Source of the DNA: Parapristionchus giblindavisi
Taxonomy: Eukaryota; Nematoda; Chromadorea; Rhabditida; Diplogasteridae
Reading direction: 5' to 3'
DNA: 64,000 nt
NCBI GenBank assembly: GCA_943737045.1
Contig: CALSFV010000305.1
Span: 311,501-375,500, forward strand
In this document: one piece after another, positions 12,531 through 24,800 of the stretch
Numbering within the stretch: position 1 is the stretch's first letter
Layout: each line of letters begins with the position of its first letter
Made by a program: the position numbers and the translations under genes
The notes under the pieces: model-generated
The model's input: the letters and a program-made list of their open reading frames with translations, nothing else
Told to the model about the DNA's origin: nothing
The model's database searches: none

Positions 12531-15500
12531 ATGGATAAGGACGAGAAAAGGTTTGGATGCTGTGACTACGTGACCAGGCAGACTATTAGTGATCTACCAG
12601 CTACTTGCTCCAGAAAGGTACCCTCCACATGTTTTCCACTCTGTACGAACTTTAAAAAAAAATTTCTTGGCCAGAACGGAGAGCTTACAAGAGCTTGTTA
12701 GACTCCTTCCAGTAATTGTTTGCAATGAACAACCGCATCCTAATTAATCAATAGCTTTCGACAGATTCGCAACTTCCTGCCCACTCGTGCCATCTGCATT
12801 CTCACATTGGCTCTATGCATGTCGGGCGGTTTTCAACAGGGTACGGTAGCTTTGGCTATTCTTCTGGTCGCTGTAGTTGGTTACGGTAGTCCTGTACGGC
12901 TATGGTATCAATTCTACGGTTACAGGCTACATCGCTTCTGTGCTCAATCAGCCATACGTATACATTGAACAGTTTATCAATGAGACTATGAAGGAGAGAT
13001 TCGGAGAGGCGCCCAGTGAGGATGCACTGGTGAGACAATGATCTTTCACCAACGTTCACTAAACCTTATATCGATCGGTATAGAGCAAGAAATTGTAAAT
13101 TAAGAGAAATCGACTCGTTATGTTGCCCTAAACGGAGTGTTCACCGTTATGAACAGCGCAATGATGTAGTGTTTTACAGAACATCATCTGGTCAGCACTT
13201 AATATCATGTTCCCGATCGCATCGATTGTTGGACAGTTCCTGGCAGCATGGCTTTGTAAGAAACTTGGCAGGAAAGGTATACTAAATATATGAGGTCAAT
13301 CTTCGTCAGCGCTCTCTTCACTTACTTTTCTTTACTTTTCTCTGCGAGCGAGAGAGTACTGCAAGGTGAAGAAACCGCTCACTAAAGATCTTTCCTTTTT
13401 TACCCCATTTATATGTTTTTTCCCTATTTGTAAATCATTTGCGATATATTTTCGCAATCCCACCGTTCCTCTAAAAATATCAGTTTGTAAAGGGACACAC
13501 CAAGCTAATTTGAAACTCTCCCCTCTGAACACACTCTCTCGCTTTCTTCGTCTGCGAGAGAGTACACGTTAGTTCAAAATGCGAAAGATATGGGAATAGC
13601 GGGGTAAAAGAGATGCAGAGGCGACTTTTCGAAATCTGTCGTGCGCGGCTTGGTGTGTTTTGACAATCTCATAATTATGAGACGATAATTCATTAGTCAG
13701 AGCGGCGCACCTCAGACAGGTTTGGTAGCGCGGCGGAGAGTGTGACAGAGCTAATCATTGGATGCCATCGCGCACGCACACCCTCTCTAATGCATCCCAT
13801 CAAACCCGCATGGCATCCGCGCGCCCTCTTTATATTTCTTAAACTCACAAATATAAAGAGGGCGCGGCGGATGCCAGGCGGGTTTGGTGGGATGCATTAG
13901 AGGGTGTGCGTGCGCGATGGCATCCAATGTTTATCTCTGTCACACTCTTGTCAGGAAAACAAGATTCGCCCTTCCTCCCTTGTTTCCCCGCTATTACAGA
14001 GGCTGAACTAACGTGATTATTGCCAAAGCCGAGAGTAAATTTAGCTCGGGGTGTAACTTTAAAAAGTCGAATGTAAGATAACTAGGTAAAGATATCAATT
14101 GAGGCACTGCCCTTCTCTCATGCCTTCTGTACCTTCCCGGCACTATTCTATCCACTATATCGTATCCCGTAAGAAGCTTTGAAATGCTTTTTATCGGAAG
14201 AATATTGTGGTGAGCGATCTTGATTTTTCATCTATTCATGACCTTTATTATATTTTATCTTTGACCTTAGGTCACTTTCGAATGGAATCAACGCAGTCAA
14301 TGCTACAGTATGGATCGTTGAATGTGCTCCAGTTAAGATTCGAGGAGGAATGGCTGCTATGCAAGAGTTCTCCATGGCTATTGGTTAGTTAATGAGATCA
14401 AAGATCAAGCTACTGTGATGCAACAAGGCCTGACTTTTTGCGGCATGGTTTAGAAGTGCTCGTATCTGTTATCAGCTCATCTGTTCTTCTGCAAAAGCAT
14501 ATTTATTACAAGATGATGCCAAGAAATGATTTACGAAAAAATCTTCTTGATTTTCTTTTCCTCTCTGACTATTTTAGATCGCTCGCCATTCACGTTTCAT
14601 AGAACATATAAATAGAATAATTTTTTTTAAATCTCCCTGCTCCAATCTGATATTTCAGGATCTTTGGTCTGTCAATCGATCGGTGTACCCTTCTCAACAG
14701 AGGATATGTGGATGTACACATTCCTACCTAATCTGCCCGTCGTAATATTTTTGTGTTGCAGCTTATGTCGAGCAATTGCACGTTAATAGAATTAAACATT
14801 TAAGGTACTTCTCTCCATAATTCTCTTTTACTTCGTTCCGGATAGTCCACAGTGTATCCTCGAACGAGAAAAGGACGAAGATAAGGTAATTGTTTCACAT
14901 TTTTTAGGACGGTAGGTACTAAATAGTGTGTCTGCCATATAATAATTTGGTTCGTCTTAAAATATTGATTTCTCGTATATTCAAGTAAGTTTTCTAAAGT
15001 GAATCGTGAATGCTAATTAATAGTCCTATTCAATTAAGGCTCGAAGATCACTCGCGACGTACTATGGAGTCACTGTGGACAATCCAATAATTGAGGAAGA
15101 ACTTGCACAAACCATAAAGAAGACGATGAAAACGGAGACCAGTCAACCAAATGAAAAGAGTGAAAACAGTGTACGGTACCTTTTCACATGGATCTAGTTT
15201 TTGAGGGCAATCATTGATCGAACCCAAACCTTTCAAAATAATCAATTATTTATGGTATATTCTAAATGTTCAGGGTATACTGTGGATCTTCAATCCATGC
15301 GGCAAATTGGAAAATAAGATGAAGGTGGTACAGCAAGCCGCATGGCTCGGAGTCATGGTCAAGGTACAGTGTAATATAGATATTTATCGATTATCATCAA
15401 ACTTACTCGCATACAAACTTCCCTATTCATATTTCATTAATATTTCTGATAATGATCGTTGTCTGATCTTTCAAATTATTGATCTTTTATCTTTGTTAGA

Positions 15501-17081
15501 TCGCATATGTCTTCACTGGAGCCCGTTGTCTTCGTTCATATTCCACTTTTGTCCTTCACGCTCTATCTGGATATTCACTCGAAGATGCGAACCTTGGTAG
15601 GGTCACTTTTTGTGAATCCATTGTCTGGCCAAAATGACCTTCGTAAAAGTACTGATTAAATAACTCTTATTACTCTTGTACTGTTATGTGTATAGGACAA
15701 ACGGTTTTACAAGAATCATGAGCAGCTCAACTAATCATTATTGATTCCAGAATCATGGATCATCTCCCTTCTCCGAATCCCCGCAACACTAATTCCCGTG
15801 TTCTTCGTGGACAAACTCGGTCGTAGACCTCTGATCATAGTTTCCCTAATTATTACCATAATCACCCTATGTGTTATGATCGCAGCCATTCTAATCGGAG
15901 ACTCCCTTCAGGTACTTTCTTAGTCATTAGTTATCCTACCTTACTAATTAACGTCCTTAGACTCTCCTCAAGTCATAAGTCTTAACTTATTCCTTGAGCT
16001 CGCTTCATTGATCTCATTTGCTGTACTACTGCTTATAAACGCCGCTGGTCTCGGATCAGTCTCTCGGTTTTATGCAGCAGAATTGGTTCCTCGATCATTG
16101 TTACTACAGGCAGTATCGATTTTATCGGGACTAGAGGTAAGACACGTTCACTTCTTTGATAACAACATATTCACTTTAAAGGCACACCCCGAGCTAATTT
16201 TATTCTCCGTTCTGGCAACGCAGTCTGGTAAACAAAGAAAGCGAGAGAGTATTGGCAGAGCGGATATTTTCATTTTAGCTCGGGTGCGCCTTTAACAATG
16301 AAGAAAGAGAGATAAAAATGCATTTAATCTAAGGACAGATATTTATTAAGTAAAACTCTTCTCAGGCGTTCACCAAAATCGTCGTCGAATTCGCTTTCTT
16401 TCCTGTTGCTAACGTCATCGGTATGACTACTATTAATTTTCTGACCCTTGTCTGGCAACAAAAATGCTAGTCATTTGAAGTTTAGAAATGTTATAGTTTT
16501 AGAGATTGAGTTCGAATACACCATTACGCATTTATTTATTATTTACTTGTTTATCCATCATTCATATCAAGAAAATAAAGGTTAAGAGCAAAAGTGGGAG
16601 TGCTGGAATTCCGTTGCTTGCGCAATTCGATCGATTTCGTACTCATTACAGTAGTGATATTATATGAATTTCAGGTGTCTACTCTTTCTTCTTATTCGTT
16701 GTCCCTTCAATCATCTTCCTCATTATGTCATGGTTCATGTGTCCTGAGACCAGTGGACGATCAGTATACCAGGTACTGTAGAAAAAACCAATTCGATTAC
16801 GGTAGCACTACAATAGCCAATCTTGGGTTTGGGTGCCATTACGGTAGACCAGCTTTAATTTGAAAGATCAATGAGGGATCAAAACAATCATACAATAGAA
16901 TTGAAAGTATTCGCGGAGTTCAAAGTATGGTATGTGAGCTATAATAGAATGTCGATAGGTTGGATAAAGGATGCTCGTGATCGACAAATCTACTCAGTAC
17001 TACTCACTGATATTGTTGCAGGTACTCAACGACATAGCGATGCGAAAGAAGCTCGACGTGGATTTCACTCCAAAGTCATAA
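12531..17081 (+). CDS. GLUT/SLC2-like facilitative transporter, gene B
   Basis: Predicted 12-helix sugar-type transporter, 525 residues; substrate unknown. Sixteen exons: 12531-12617, 12765-12840, 12926-13029, 13180-13276, 14104-14209, 14271-14383, 14659-14741, 14805-14885, 15039-15170, 15274-15363, 15500-15596, 15751-15911, 15999-16136, 16366-16420, 16675-16772, 17022-17081. All borders are GT/AG and phases agree. Exon 1 gives a hydrophilic N-terminus (MDKDEKRFGCCDY...) that joins exon 2 in phase 0; genes A and C lack a visible counterpart. Signatures: GGFQQGY, LGRKG, ECAPVKIRGG, VPDSPQ, DKLGRRPL, RFYAAELVPRS, PETSGRS. The loop exon 15039-15170 is three codons longer than in A. AATAAA lies 6 bp after the stop codon. 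Intron 4 (13277-14103) holds a nested MITE plus foldback. Confidence 0.9.
13486..14071. mobile_element. MITE family 1 split by a foldback element
   Basis: The MITE halves are 13486-13563 (cacaccaagctaatttgaaactctcc...gcgagagagta) and 14013-14071 (attattgcca...ttagctcggggtgtaactttaa). Between them is a foldback whose ends are cacgttagttca and tgaactaacgtg. The foldback contains a near-perfect inner palindrome, arms about 13740-13833 and 13851-13960 (ggatgccatcgcgcacgc). It lies in intron 4 of transporter B; both flanking exons are intact. Confidence 0.75.
16180..16291. mobile_element. TTAA-flanked MITE family 1, intact copy
   Basis: TTAA lies at 16176-16179 and 16292-16295. Inverted ends are aggcacaccccgagctaattt and the matching agctcgggtgcgcct. 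The middle has gcgagagagtattggcagag. It sits in intron 13 of transporter B. Confidence 0.85.
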
Positions 17082-18869
17082 TGCACAGTACAATAAAAAC
17101 AACTAGAGTGTAATACTCTATCTAGTATAACCATTTCGAAGGGTTGCCACTACACGACTGATTAGTCTGATGTCCCATACCTGCAAATATACATCCAATC
17201 AATTAATACAGGGTGCTCAATAGCTTTGGGTATATTACATTCGCTGTTGGAAAGTCATGAGTAGTGTACAATTCTTTTACTTTATATCTCTTTATGTGTA
17301 TTTTATTAATTCCTTTTTTTTTATAGACATCATATTTTCTTTTATTCTACTACGGATTGTTATTTTTTTTGCTCTTCAAAATAATATTCTCTTGTCCATA
17401 ATATGTGTATGAAACAGTGTGAGTAAAGAATTAACTGAAATATATAATTTTTTTGCTAATTGTGTTTTTGGAAAATTTCCAATGCGTTTTTTTCTTTTCA
17501 ATTGCAAGAAGAAAGAAGAAAAGATAAAATCTTAGCTATATAAGGTTTAAAAGCTTAATTGCTGGTATTAAACCATATATTTGAAAGCTTTCAAGTCTCC
17601 TTAGCTTTGAAATCTAGGCCTGATGGTTTGCATCTTCCGTGTATGGTGGTATAGTATACTATCCCATTTTGGAACTTTAAAAAACATTTAAAGAAATCAT
17701 TTTGTAGTTGGGTCACCTTTCAAAATATTTTATTTTCCAAAACGGACTTTCCAAAATCGTGCAGTCTCTATAGTATTAGCGATGTGGGCCAATGTTTGGC
17801 ACGAATATCATAGTATCGTGTGCAACGATAAACAATTTGCTCTATGTGTAGGAATGAGCGATCAAAATGTATCTATGTTTTGATGTTCGTTGTATCGCTT
17901 TTACTGTGTCTATAGAGTTTTGCTGAGTTAAAAGTTACTAGACAGACTGTGCACGTCACAAAACTACTGAGAAGTTATGTAAGCGTTTCTTTGGCATAGT
18001 GCACATTTCTCAAGTTTTCACTGTGCGCAAAGCGACTAACTAGGTGCGAATAAACTCTCTCAACGTTGCGGCCGAAACAACATGAGGCATATGGCTTTTA
18101 AAAAATATATAACAGCTCACAGGTCTGGTGTACTGTGGAGTTTTTATCTGTGTGTAAACACTATCTAGTCTATTATCAGAAAGAGAAAGTAAACATAATC
18201 TGGGGATCTCCTCACCATGGAACGAAGAGATTTTATATGCTCTATATTTCTATCATTGTTGATCTACTGGAACGCGGGGGGGGGGGGGCGTTAACTGATT
18301 TTTTTAAATCGTATAGATTTAATCCTCTCTGGACTTTTTACTCATGGAGATGGGTTCTTCATAGGTGCATAAACACCATAAAGTACTATTATCTCATTTA
18401 GGCCCCCTGGCATAAATTAGTATACACCTTCCTTTATTTAAGTTTGCTCGTAAAATTTATTGCATTGATTTTGCAAAGTTGAATTTGGTTCGCTAATTAT
18501 CGTACAGTGGTTTTTATTTCTCTCATTCCTTTTGCGTATACCGTCCAGGTACTTTTCAACTTAAGTTAAGATCATTTCCAATTCGACAAACAAAGTACTT
18601 AACGTATCTGTCCAGTTTAAATCTCTCTAATTGTATGATTGATCGTCTATGAGTTTAACAAAAAAAGTCTCTCTATACTCTAATCTTTATCTCATTCTCT
18701 CATTACCGTTTGCACTAGTCACGAGTATGCATAAACATGAAAGAAGATTGAAATAATCAAAGGATGAAAACCACTCGTAACCGACATCTGCGCCATATTG
18801 GAAAGGGTGAAGATTGGAAACCCTGAGTTGGACGACCTGATTATCTATAAGCTAAAAGAACTATCTCAA

Positions 18870-18987
18870 GGGCACACCCCAGCTAATTTTAAACTCTCCG
18901 CTTTGGCAATACTCTCTCACTTTCTTTGTCTATAGACGAGAGAGCATTGTCAGAGCGGCGAGTTTCAAATGAGCTCGGGGTGTGCCT
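18870..18987. mobile_element. MITE family 1, copy
   Basis: Inverted ends are gggcacaccccagctaattt and atgagctcggggtgtgcctt. The flanks are TCAA (18866-18869) and TTAA (18988-18991), so one side of the target duplication has mutated. The central loop has ctctctcac...gacgagagagc. Confidence 0.8.
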
Positions 18988-19519
18988 TTAAAGGACTAAA
19001 TATTGTATTCCATTGTGCTTTTTCAGATAAGAATGTACCATTCCTCTTCGTCAAATTACTATTGATCTCCATCATCAATTTTCAAAGAAAACATGAGAAC
19101 TTTTCGAACTTTAATGTCACATGAGTAGGTTCAGTAGACGAACTCAGTAGATGCTTAGTCTCTTTATGGTCTTTCAATTTCAGTATAATTAATAAGGTAC
19201 CCGCATTATCAGAGCAATATATCGATATCTTTCCGATGAACATCCTCAGATCCCCTCAAGACATCACATTTTCTGTTATTTATAACATGATGTATTGAAA
19301 AAATAAAGATTAAGAGTAAGAATATCATTCTTAGTCAGTCTTTGTTGTGTTATTCATCGATTCATCCAAACAACTCAATACGAAACAGCGAAAAGGTGAA
19401 GATATTGGTACATAATTTAGCGATCAGCCCTAGGTATGTATGTTCAAGTTTCTTCCTATATGTCTGTGATAACATTAACAGACATATAGTATGTAAGCAC
19501 GATTGTTATCAGCTTTGTC

Positions 19520-20064
19520 AAAGGCACATACCAGCTAATTTTACCCTCCTCTCTGGCCACACTCTCTCGTAGACAAAGAAAGCGAGATACGGTGGAAAGA
19601 TCTGAGGGGTTCAAATTAGCTTGGTGTGTGGCAGGGCTGTGCATTTTACGTTCTACGATTTTACGAATTTTACGACTTTTTTCGTAAAATTTTAACGTCG
19701 TAAAATTTTACGAAATGTTAAAAATTTTACGAAATGAAAAAAAGACAAAAAAACTGAATAATTATTGAAATTATTGTCAAGAATTGGTGGAAAATCAATC
19801 CTTGGGGGATGCATACAACATTGTCTTCAAGTTTTTAGCTATAACTTCTTGCTTATCGTCTGTCCCTTGTATAAAAGAGTCGGTTATGAATATTCGCAGG
19901 TTTCATATCTATTATCACGAACTTCCTTTGGGACAATTTCTTATAATTTTGACATAAAATATTTTATGAAAATTTTACTAATCTTACGATAAAAAAGTCG
20001 TAAAATTATGTTTTACGAAAAATTTACGAAAAAGATTTTACGCACAGCCCTGGTGTGTGCCTTG
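19520..20064. mobile_element. MITE family 1 interrupted by a hAT-like element
   Basis: The MITE begins near 19520 (aaggcacataccagctaatttt) and resumes at 20053 (gtgtgtgccttga). The insert spans 19632-20052. Its ends are cagggctgtgca and cgcacagccctg, and it is flanked by gtgtgtgg / gtgtgtgc, a 7/8 match for an 8 bp hAT target duplication. The insert interior is rich in tcgtaaaattttacg and has no intact transposase frame, so it is non-autonomous. Confidence 0.75.
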
Positions 20065-20596
20065 AATCTTATTTAGGCAACAAAAATGACCGCAATGTTT
20101 CTGCGACATAATTTCTTTTCAAAGATCAGTTGGCTAAATGAACAGGGTGCGTTATTCACGGTTCGCAACCTACACTACCTCTGTGTCTCTGCGCCCAACA
20201 GATGGTACGTCAGACGGTTAGAGAACCTAGAAGAGATTGGCAAATTTAAGAGATTAATTGTGATAATGAGAATAGTGTTAGATCTGAGCGGTTACACCTC
20301 GACTATTTAAGATGTATTTGTACCGACTATTTATTTGTAGTGTCATCACTGTGACATCATTGACTCGCGATTACTGTAGATTTTGGTCCTTATTCTTGAT
20401 TCCATAAAATTCTCTTGTAAATTGTGTTTTATTGATTAAATTTCAATTTGCACATGATAACGGCCTATTGAAAGCTCTGATATATGCATTATAAATACAA
20501 AAATAATTCAAGGTTGACGCAAAGACCACTATTCCATGTCTTATTGTTATACAAACGCTGATGGACCATGATAGACGACAATATTCTTCCCCATAA

Positions 20597-21330
20597 GAGG
20601 CCGTTTGTGTAAGAGTCGAACAAGGGTTGGCACAGGCCAAAAATTTTGATACCCTCAAAACTTGTGTATTGGGGTTATCGGCCATGCTGATGAAGATAGG
20701 CATAGTCATTTTGGCTCCAGTGGTCCCGCAACGCCTGGGCGGGATTACGGTAAGATCACGTTTTCAGGCCATTCTCGGTCCATGGTAGAGCTAGAGGTAT
20801 GAAAATTGGGCATCCTAGGACAGAATTCGATGGCGATGATGGCTGTCTACATCATTAGTTTTGAAAATTTTTCGAAAAGTCGATTATCGGAAATTTTGAT
20901 GGAGACGTTTGCGCCCCAGAGAATTATGACAGTTCGAACCGGCGTGACGAGAGGATCGCAACGATGTATTATGAGCCCATATCTCCGTTGCACCGCTAAT
21001 ATTGCCTCGATATAGTGATCTGCGAAAGAGGTAAAAAACCTTTTGAAAAAATTTCAAAACTAATGATGTGGATAGCCATCATCGCCATCGAATTCTGTCC
21101 TAGGAGCCCAATTTTCATACCTCTAGCTCTACCATGTACCGAGAATGGCCTGAAAACGTGATCTTACCGTAATCCCGCCCAGGCGTTGCGGGACCACTGG
21201 ACTCAAAATGACTATGCCTATCTTCATCAGCATGGTCGATAACCCCTATACACAAGTTTTGAGGGTATCAAAATTTTTGGCCTGTGCCAACCCTCTCCTA
21301 GATTTGCCCGACTCTTACACAAACGGCCTC
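20597..21330. mobile_element. Foldback element, GAGGCCGTTTGTGTAAGAGTCG family
   Basis: Long inverted arms (about 20597-20882 and 21040-21330) start with gaggccgtttgtgtaagag and include mirrored blocks such as aaaacttgtgta(t/c), gggcgggattacgg and cctaggacagaattcgatgg. The loop is about 160 bp. Short frames within the arms mirror each other and are not genes. Relatives are at 60111-61077 and a solo end at about 62075. Confidence 0.8.
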
Positions 21331-21875
21331 ATAAACAGAACCAATCAAATATGCTATCAACGACATAATCTATCGAGGCTTTTTTGTATAGAGCTATCTC
21401 AAGAGGTCGATAGTATAGTGCAAAAACACTCCTATCAATTAATCTCTGTTCATCTCCTTTCATTTAGTTCTTATTTCTTATTTCGAATCAAGTGACAGGC
21501 AGTGTCCCCGATGAAACCTTTAAGTGCTCTCATATCCACTATTATTTCGAAAATAACAGTACACATTTTCACTTTACCTTTAGAGTCAAAACATTAAATA
21601 GGAAAAAAACAGATAATTGAATAATTATAATCTATTCCTTCAATTGATGTGTTGATTGATGTCCAGGATTTCTTGTTTTTTTTAAAATTAGGGTCGAATC
21701 CACTATTCGTCATCTTCCGATGAAATTGATTGATGTATAATAGTTTCATACATGTATATCTATCTATGCAACCCAATCACTATGTTCCCCTAATCTCGGA
21801 GTGTTAATCACAAATGTGTTTACAGTGTAGCATCCAAATATCCGACCAGATTCTTCCACAACCCCGCCTACTTCG

Positions 21876-24800
21876 ATGCCCTCACTCGCCATCTGCCTTC
21901 TCACTGTCGCACTCTGTCTATCCGGTGGATTCCAGCAAGGTACGGTAAATTTGGGCTTTTTATTTGGATGATTATGTGAGAGCATAATTTAACATCAGTA
22001 TTCTATTTTCGAAATTGACGTAATTGGGCAAACCCAGACACTACCTATCGTGCATATACAGTATCGTCCAAAAGTAATGGGACACTTTTTCATTTTTTTA
22101 TAACTTTTGAACCAGGAAAGCAATCAAGCTGATCTTTTGAGTCAATGTTGAAAATTTATCAAGGAATATTACCATGATGTGTTGGTGTAATTAACTTATT
22201 TAATTTTTGCGTAGTGATGACGCTACCGAAGTACACTTTTTGGAAAATTCCCATTTCTTTAGTGAAAAGCCTGTTCTTCGGGAACACTGTGAGAGTGGAG
22301 ACCCCCACTAGGGCTGTACAGTCAAACAATCCGGAATGGCTCCGACTCGGATTTCAAGCTGTGGCAGGGGTGCAACTTTGACCTAAAAAAATTATAACTC
22401 GGCTTCTAGATGTGATAACGACCCGTTCTAAGCGCCATAATAATGCTAGTGGCGAGTAATGTTTATACCCAGATTATGGTAGTCGTAGCTCGTCATTTGC
22501 CCTCAGGGCATAAAATAATTTTTTTTGGGGGTGACCGATTTTGAGACCCTACCGTTCAGAGGGTGGGTCTTCTAAAATTATGGCTCCTGCGCAAGCAGCT
22601 TTGTAATGTATCATATATTTATTTCCCTTATTTTGATTTAGTTCCGATTCCTTTCAGACCCGAAGCAAACGTTATGCTGAGGTCTACTCGGTGCGCACTC
22701 TTGCGCTTTCTCTCTTACTGCTCTCGCCCCTGGGCCTCTATTGATGAAATCTCTTAGTTTCAACGTACCAATGCATGTTAGAGATGTTCACAAAAGTTTT
22801 TACACTATTGCTAAACTTTGATCTTTGATCTTTGTATTTTGATCTTTACTCGATACAACCGAGTATACCTCAGCATAACGCTTGCTTCGGGTCTGAAAGG
22901 AATCGGAACTAAATCAAAATAAGGGAAATTAATATATGATATATTGCAAAGCTGCTTGCGCAGGAACCATAATTTTAGAAGACCCGCCCTCTGAGCGGTA
23001 GGGTCTCAAACTCGGTCCTCCCCAAGAAAAATTATTTTATGCCCTGAGGGCAAATGACGAGCTATGACTACCATAATCTGGGGATAAACATTACTCGCCA
23101 CTAGCATCATTTTGGCGCTTAGAACGGGTCGTTATCACATCTAGAAGCCGAGTTATAATTTTTTTAGGTCAAAGTTGCAACCCTGCCACAGCTTAAAATC
23201 CGAATCGGAGCCATTCCGAATTGTTTGACTGTACAGCCCTAGTGGGGGTCTCCACTCTCACAGTGTTTCCGAAGAACAGGGCTTTTCACTAAAGAAATGG
23301 GAATTTTCCAAAAAGTGTACTTCGGTAGCATCATCACTACGCAAAAATTAACTAAGATAATTACACCAACACATCATGGTAATATTCCTTGATAAATTTT
23401 CTACATTGATTCAAAAGATCAGCTTGATTGCTTTCCTGGTTCAAAAGTTACAAAAAAATGGAAAAGTGTCCCATTACTTTTGGACGATACTGTAGATAGC
23501 ACGTGCACATGTTCTTACCATATGCTGTCTTTGCCAAACGATGTGTCTGGTTAGGGAAAACGAATATTTTTAGACTAGGCAACTTCGTAATAAGCAATAT
23601 TTGTATTTTGGTGCTGTCTTGCATGTTCTTACGAACATCGGTCACGATAGATAACTTACAAAAAAGGATAAAAACGTCTTCTCGGTAATGTGGTGTTACC
23701 TTTTCAAAACGGGCGCACGCCGTCCTTCGAAATAGTGTTACATTCGGAAACGTCAACGTCAACTTTGATTTTGAAGTATTTTGGGTCCCAAGCGGAAAAC
23801 ACTTATTGTCAATTGGGATACGGTAAGAAGTTACCGTAACCATCGATCAATAATGGCTGACTACCGTAACTTTTTACAGTAATTTCATGATCCATCAGGG
23901 TTTTCCACTCGAGACCGAAAACACTTCAAATTTCAAGTTGACGGAGACGTTTTGAAAATGTAACACCACATAAGGGTGTGCAGAGATGTTTTCGAGAGAT
24001 TTTGTGAGCAGTAGTGCAGATCATGTGATTTGGTCTCAATAAGATTTTTGAGATTTTACTGCATTAAAAGCGAATACTATATCCCCACTAAATATCTACT
24101 ATGTTATCGCATCATAAAAGTTCGCTTACCCAATTGTTTTCTTATGTTATAATATTGACATATTGACGAGAAACTGTATTATTTATATTTTTATTTGTAT
24201 GTAGAGGTTACACTGGCTATCAATTATCACTTGCCTAGAAATAATCACTGGCCTAGCAGTGATCACACGCAGGACTTTGCTTGCCTTGAATAACGGGTTG
24301 TACCTTTACCTTTTACCTTTACAGGTTACATCGCATCGGTACTCAATCAGCCTTACGTCTACATTGAACAATTTGTAAATGAGACTATTTATGAGCGAGT
24401 TGGAGACTATCCCGAAAAACATGAACTTGTGAGTCCCAAAGATTTACCCTAATGCGGTGTTACATTTTCAAAACGTGCGCACGCCGTAACGTCTTCGTAA
24501 CATCCCCGTCGTTACAGCGGACTTTGTTTATTGTTGGCCAATGCTAAATTACTTATTGTAAGTCATGCTGCTTTAAGAACGTCATATGGTCTCTACTCAA
24601 TATCATGTTCCCCATTGCATCTATTTTCGGACAATTCCTAGCAGCATGGCTGTGCAAGAAACTCGGAAGAAAAGGTTATGCCATTATTTAATCTGTATAC
24701 ATATAATAGTAATATTATTATAGTATTATTATAATATTATTACTCATATTTATAATATTTTTTATTATTTAATCTGTGCAAATAATATTGAGAACAAATG

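Larger units (their letters stand above)
17082..21875. other. Intergenic region between transporters B and C
   Basis: No supported exon. It holds MITE family 1 copies at 18870 and 19520 (the latter split by a hAT-like element), a 734 bp foldback (20597-21330), a nine-G run near 18277 and a partial gcggccgaaacaacatgaggc repeat at about 18069. A 5' exon of transporter C might lie in the last few hundred bases but was not identified. Confidence 0.5.

Noticed and set aside
15214..15600. 128-residue frame in transporter B
   Set aside because: It reads through exon 15274-15363 and introns in a different frame from the transporter; no independent support.
23448..23843. 131-residue minus-strand frame
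   Set aside because: It spans the right arm end of one element and part of another; no domain and no splice context.
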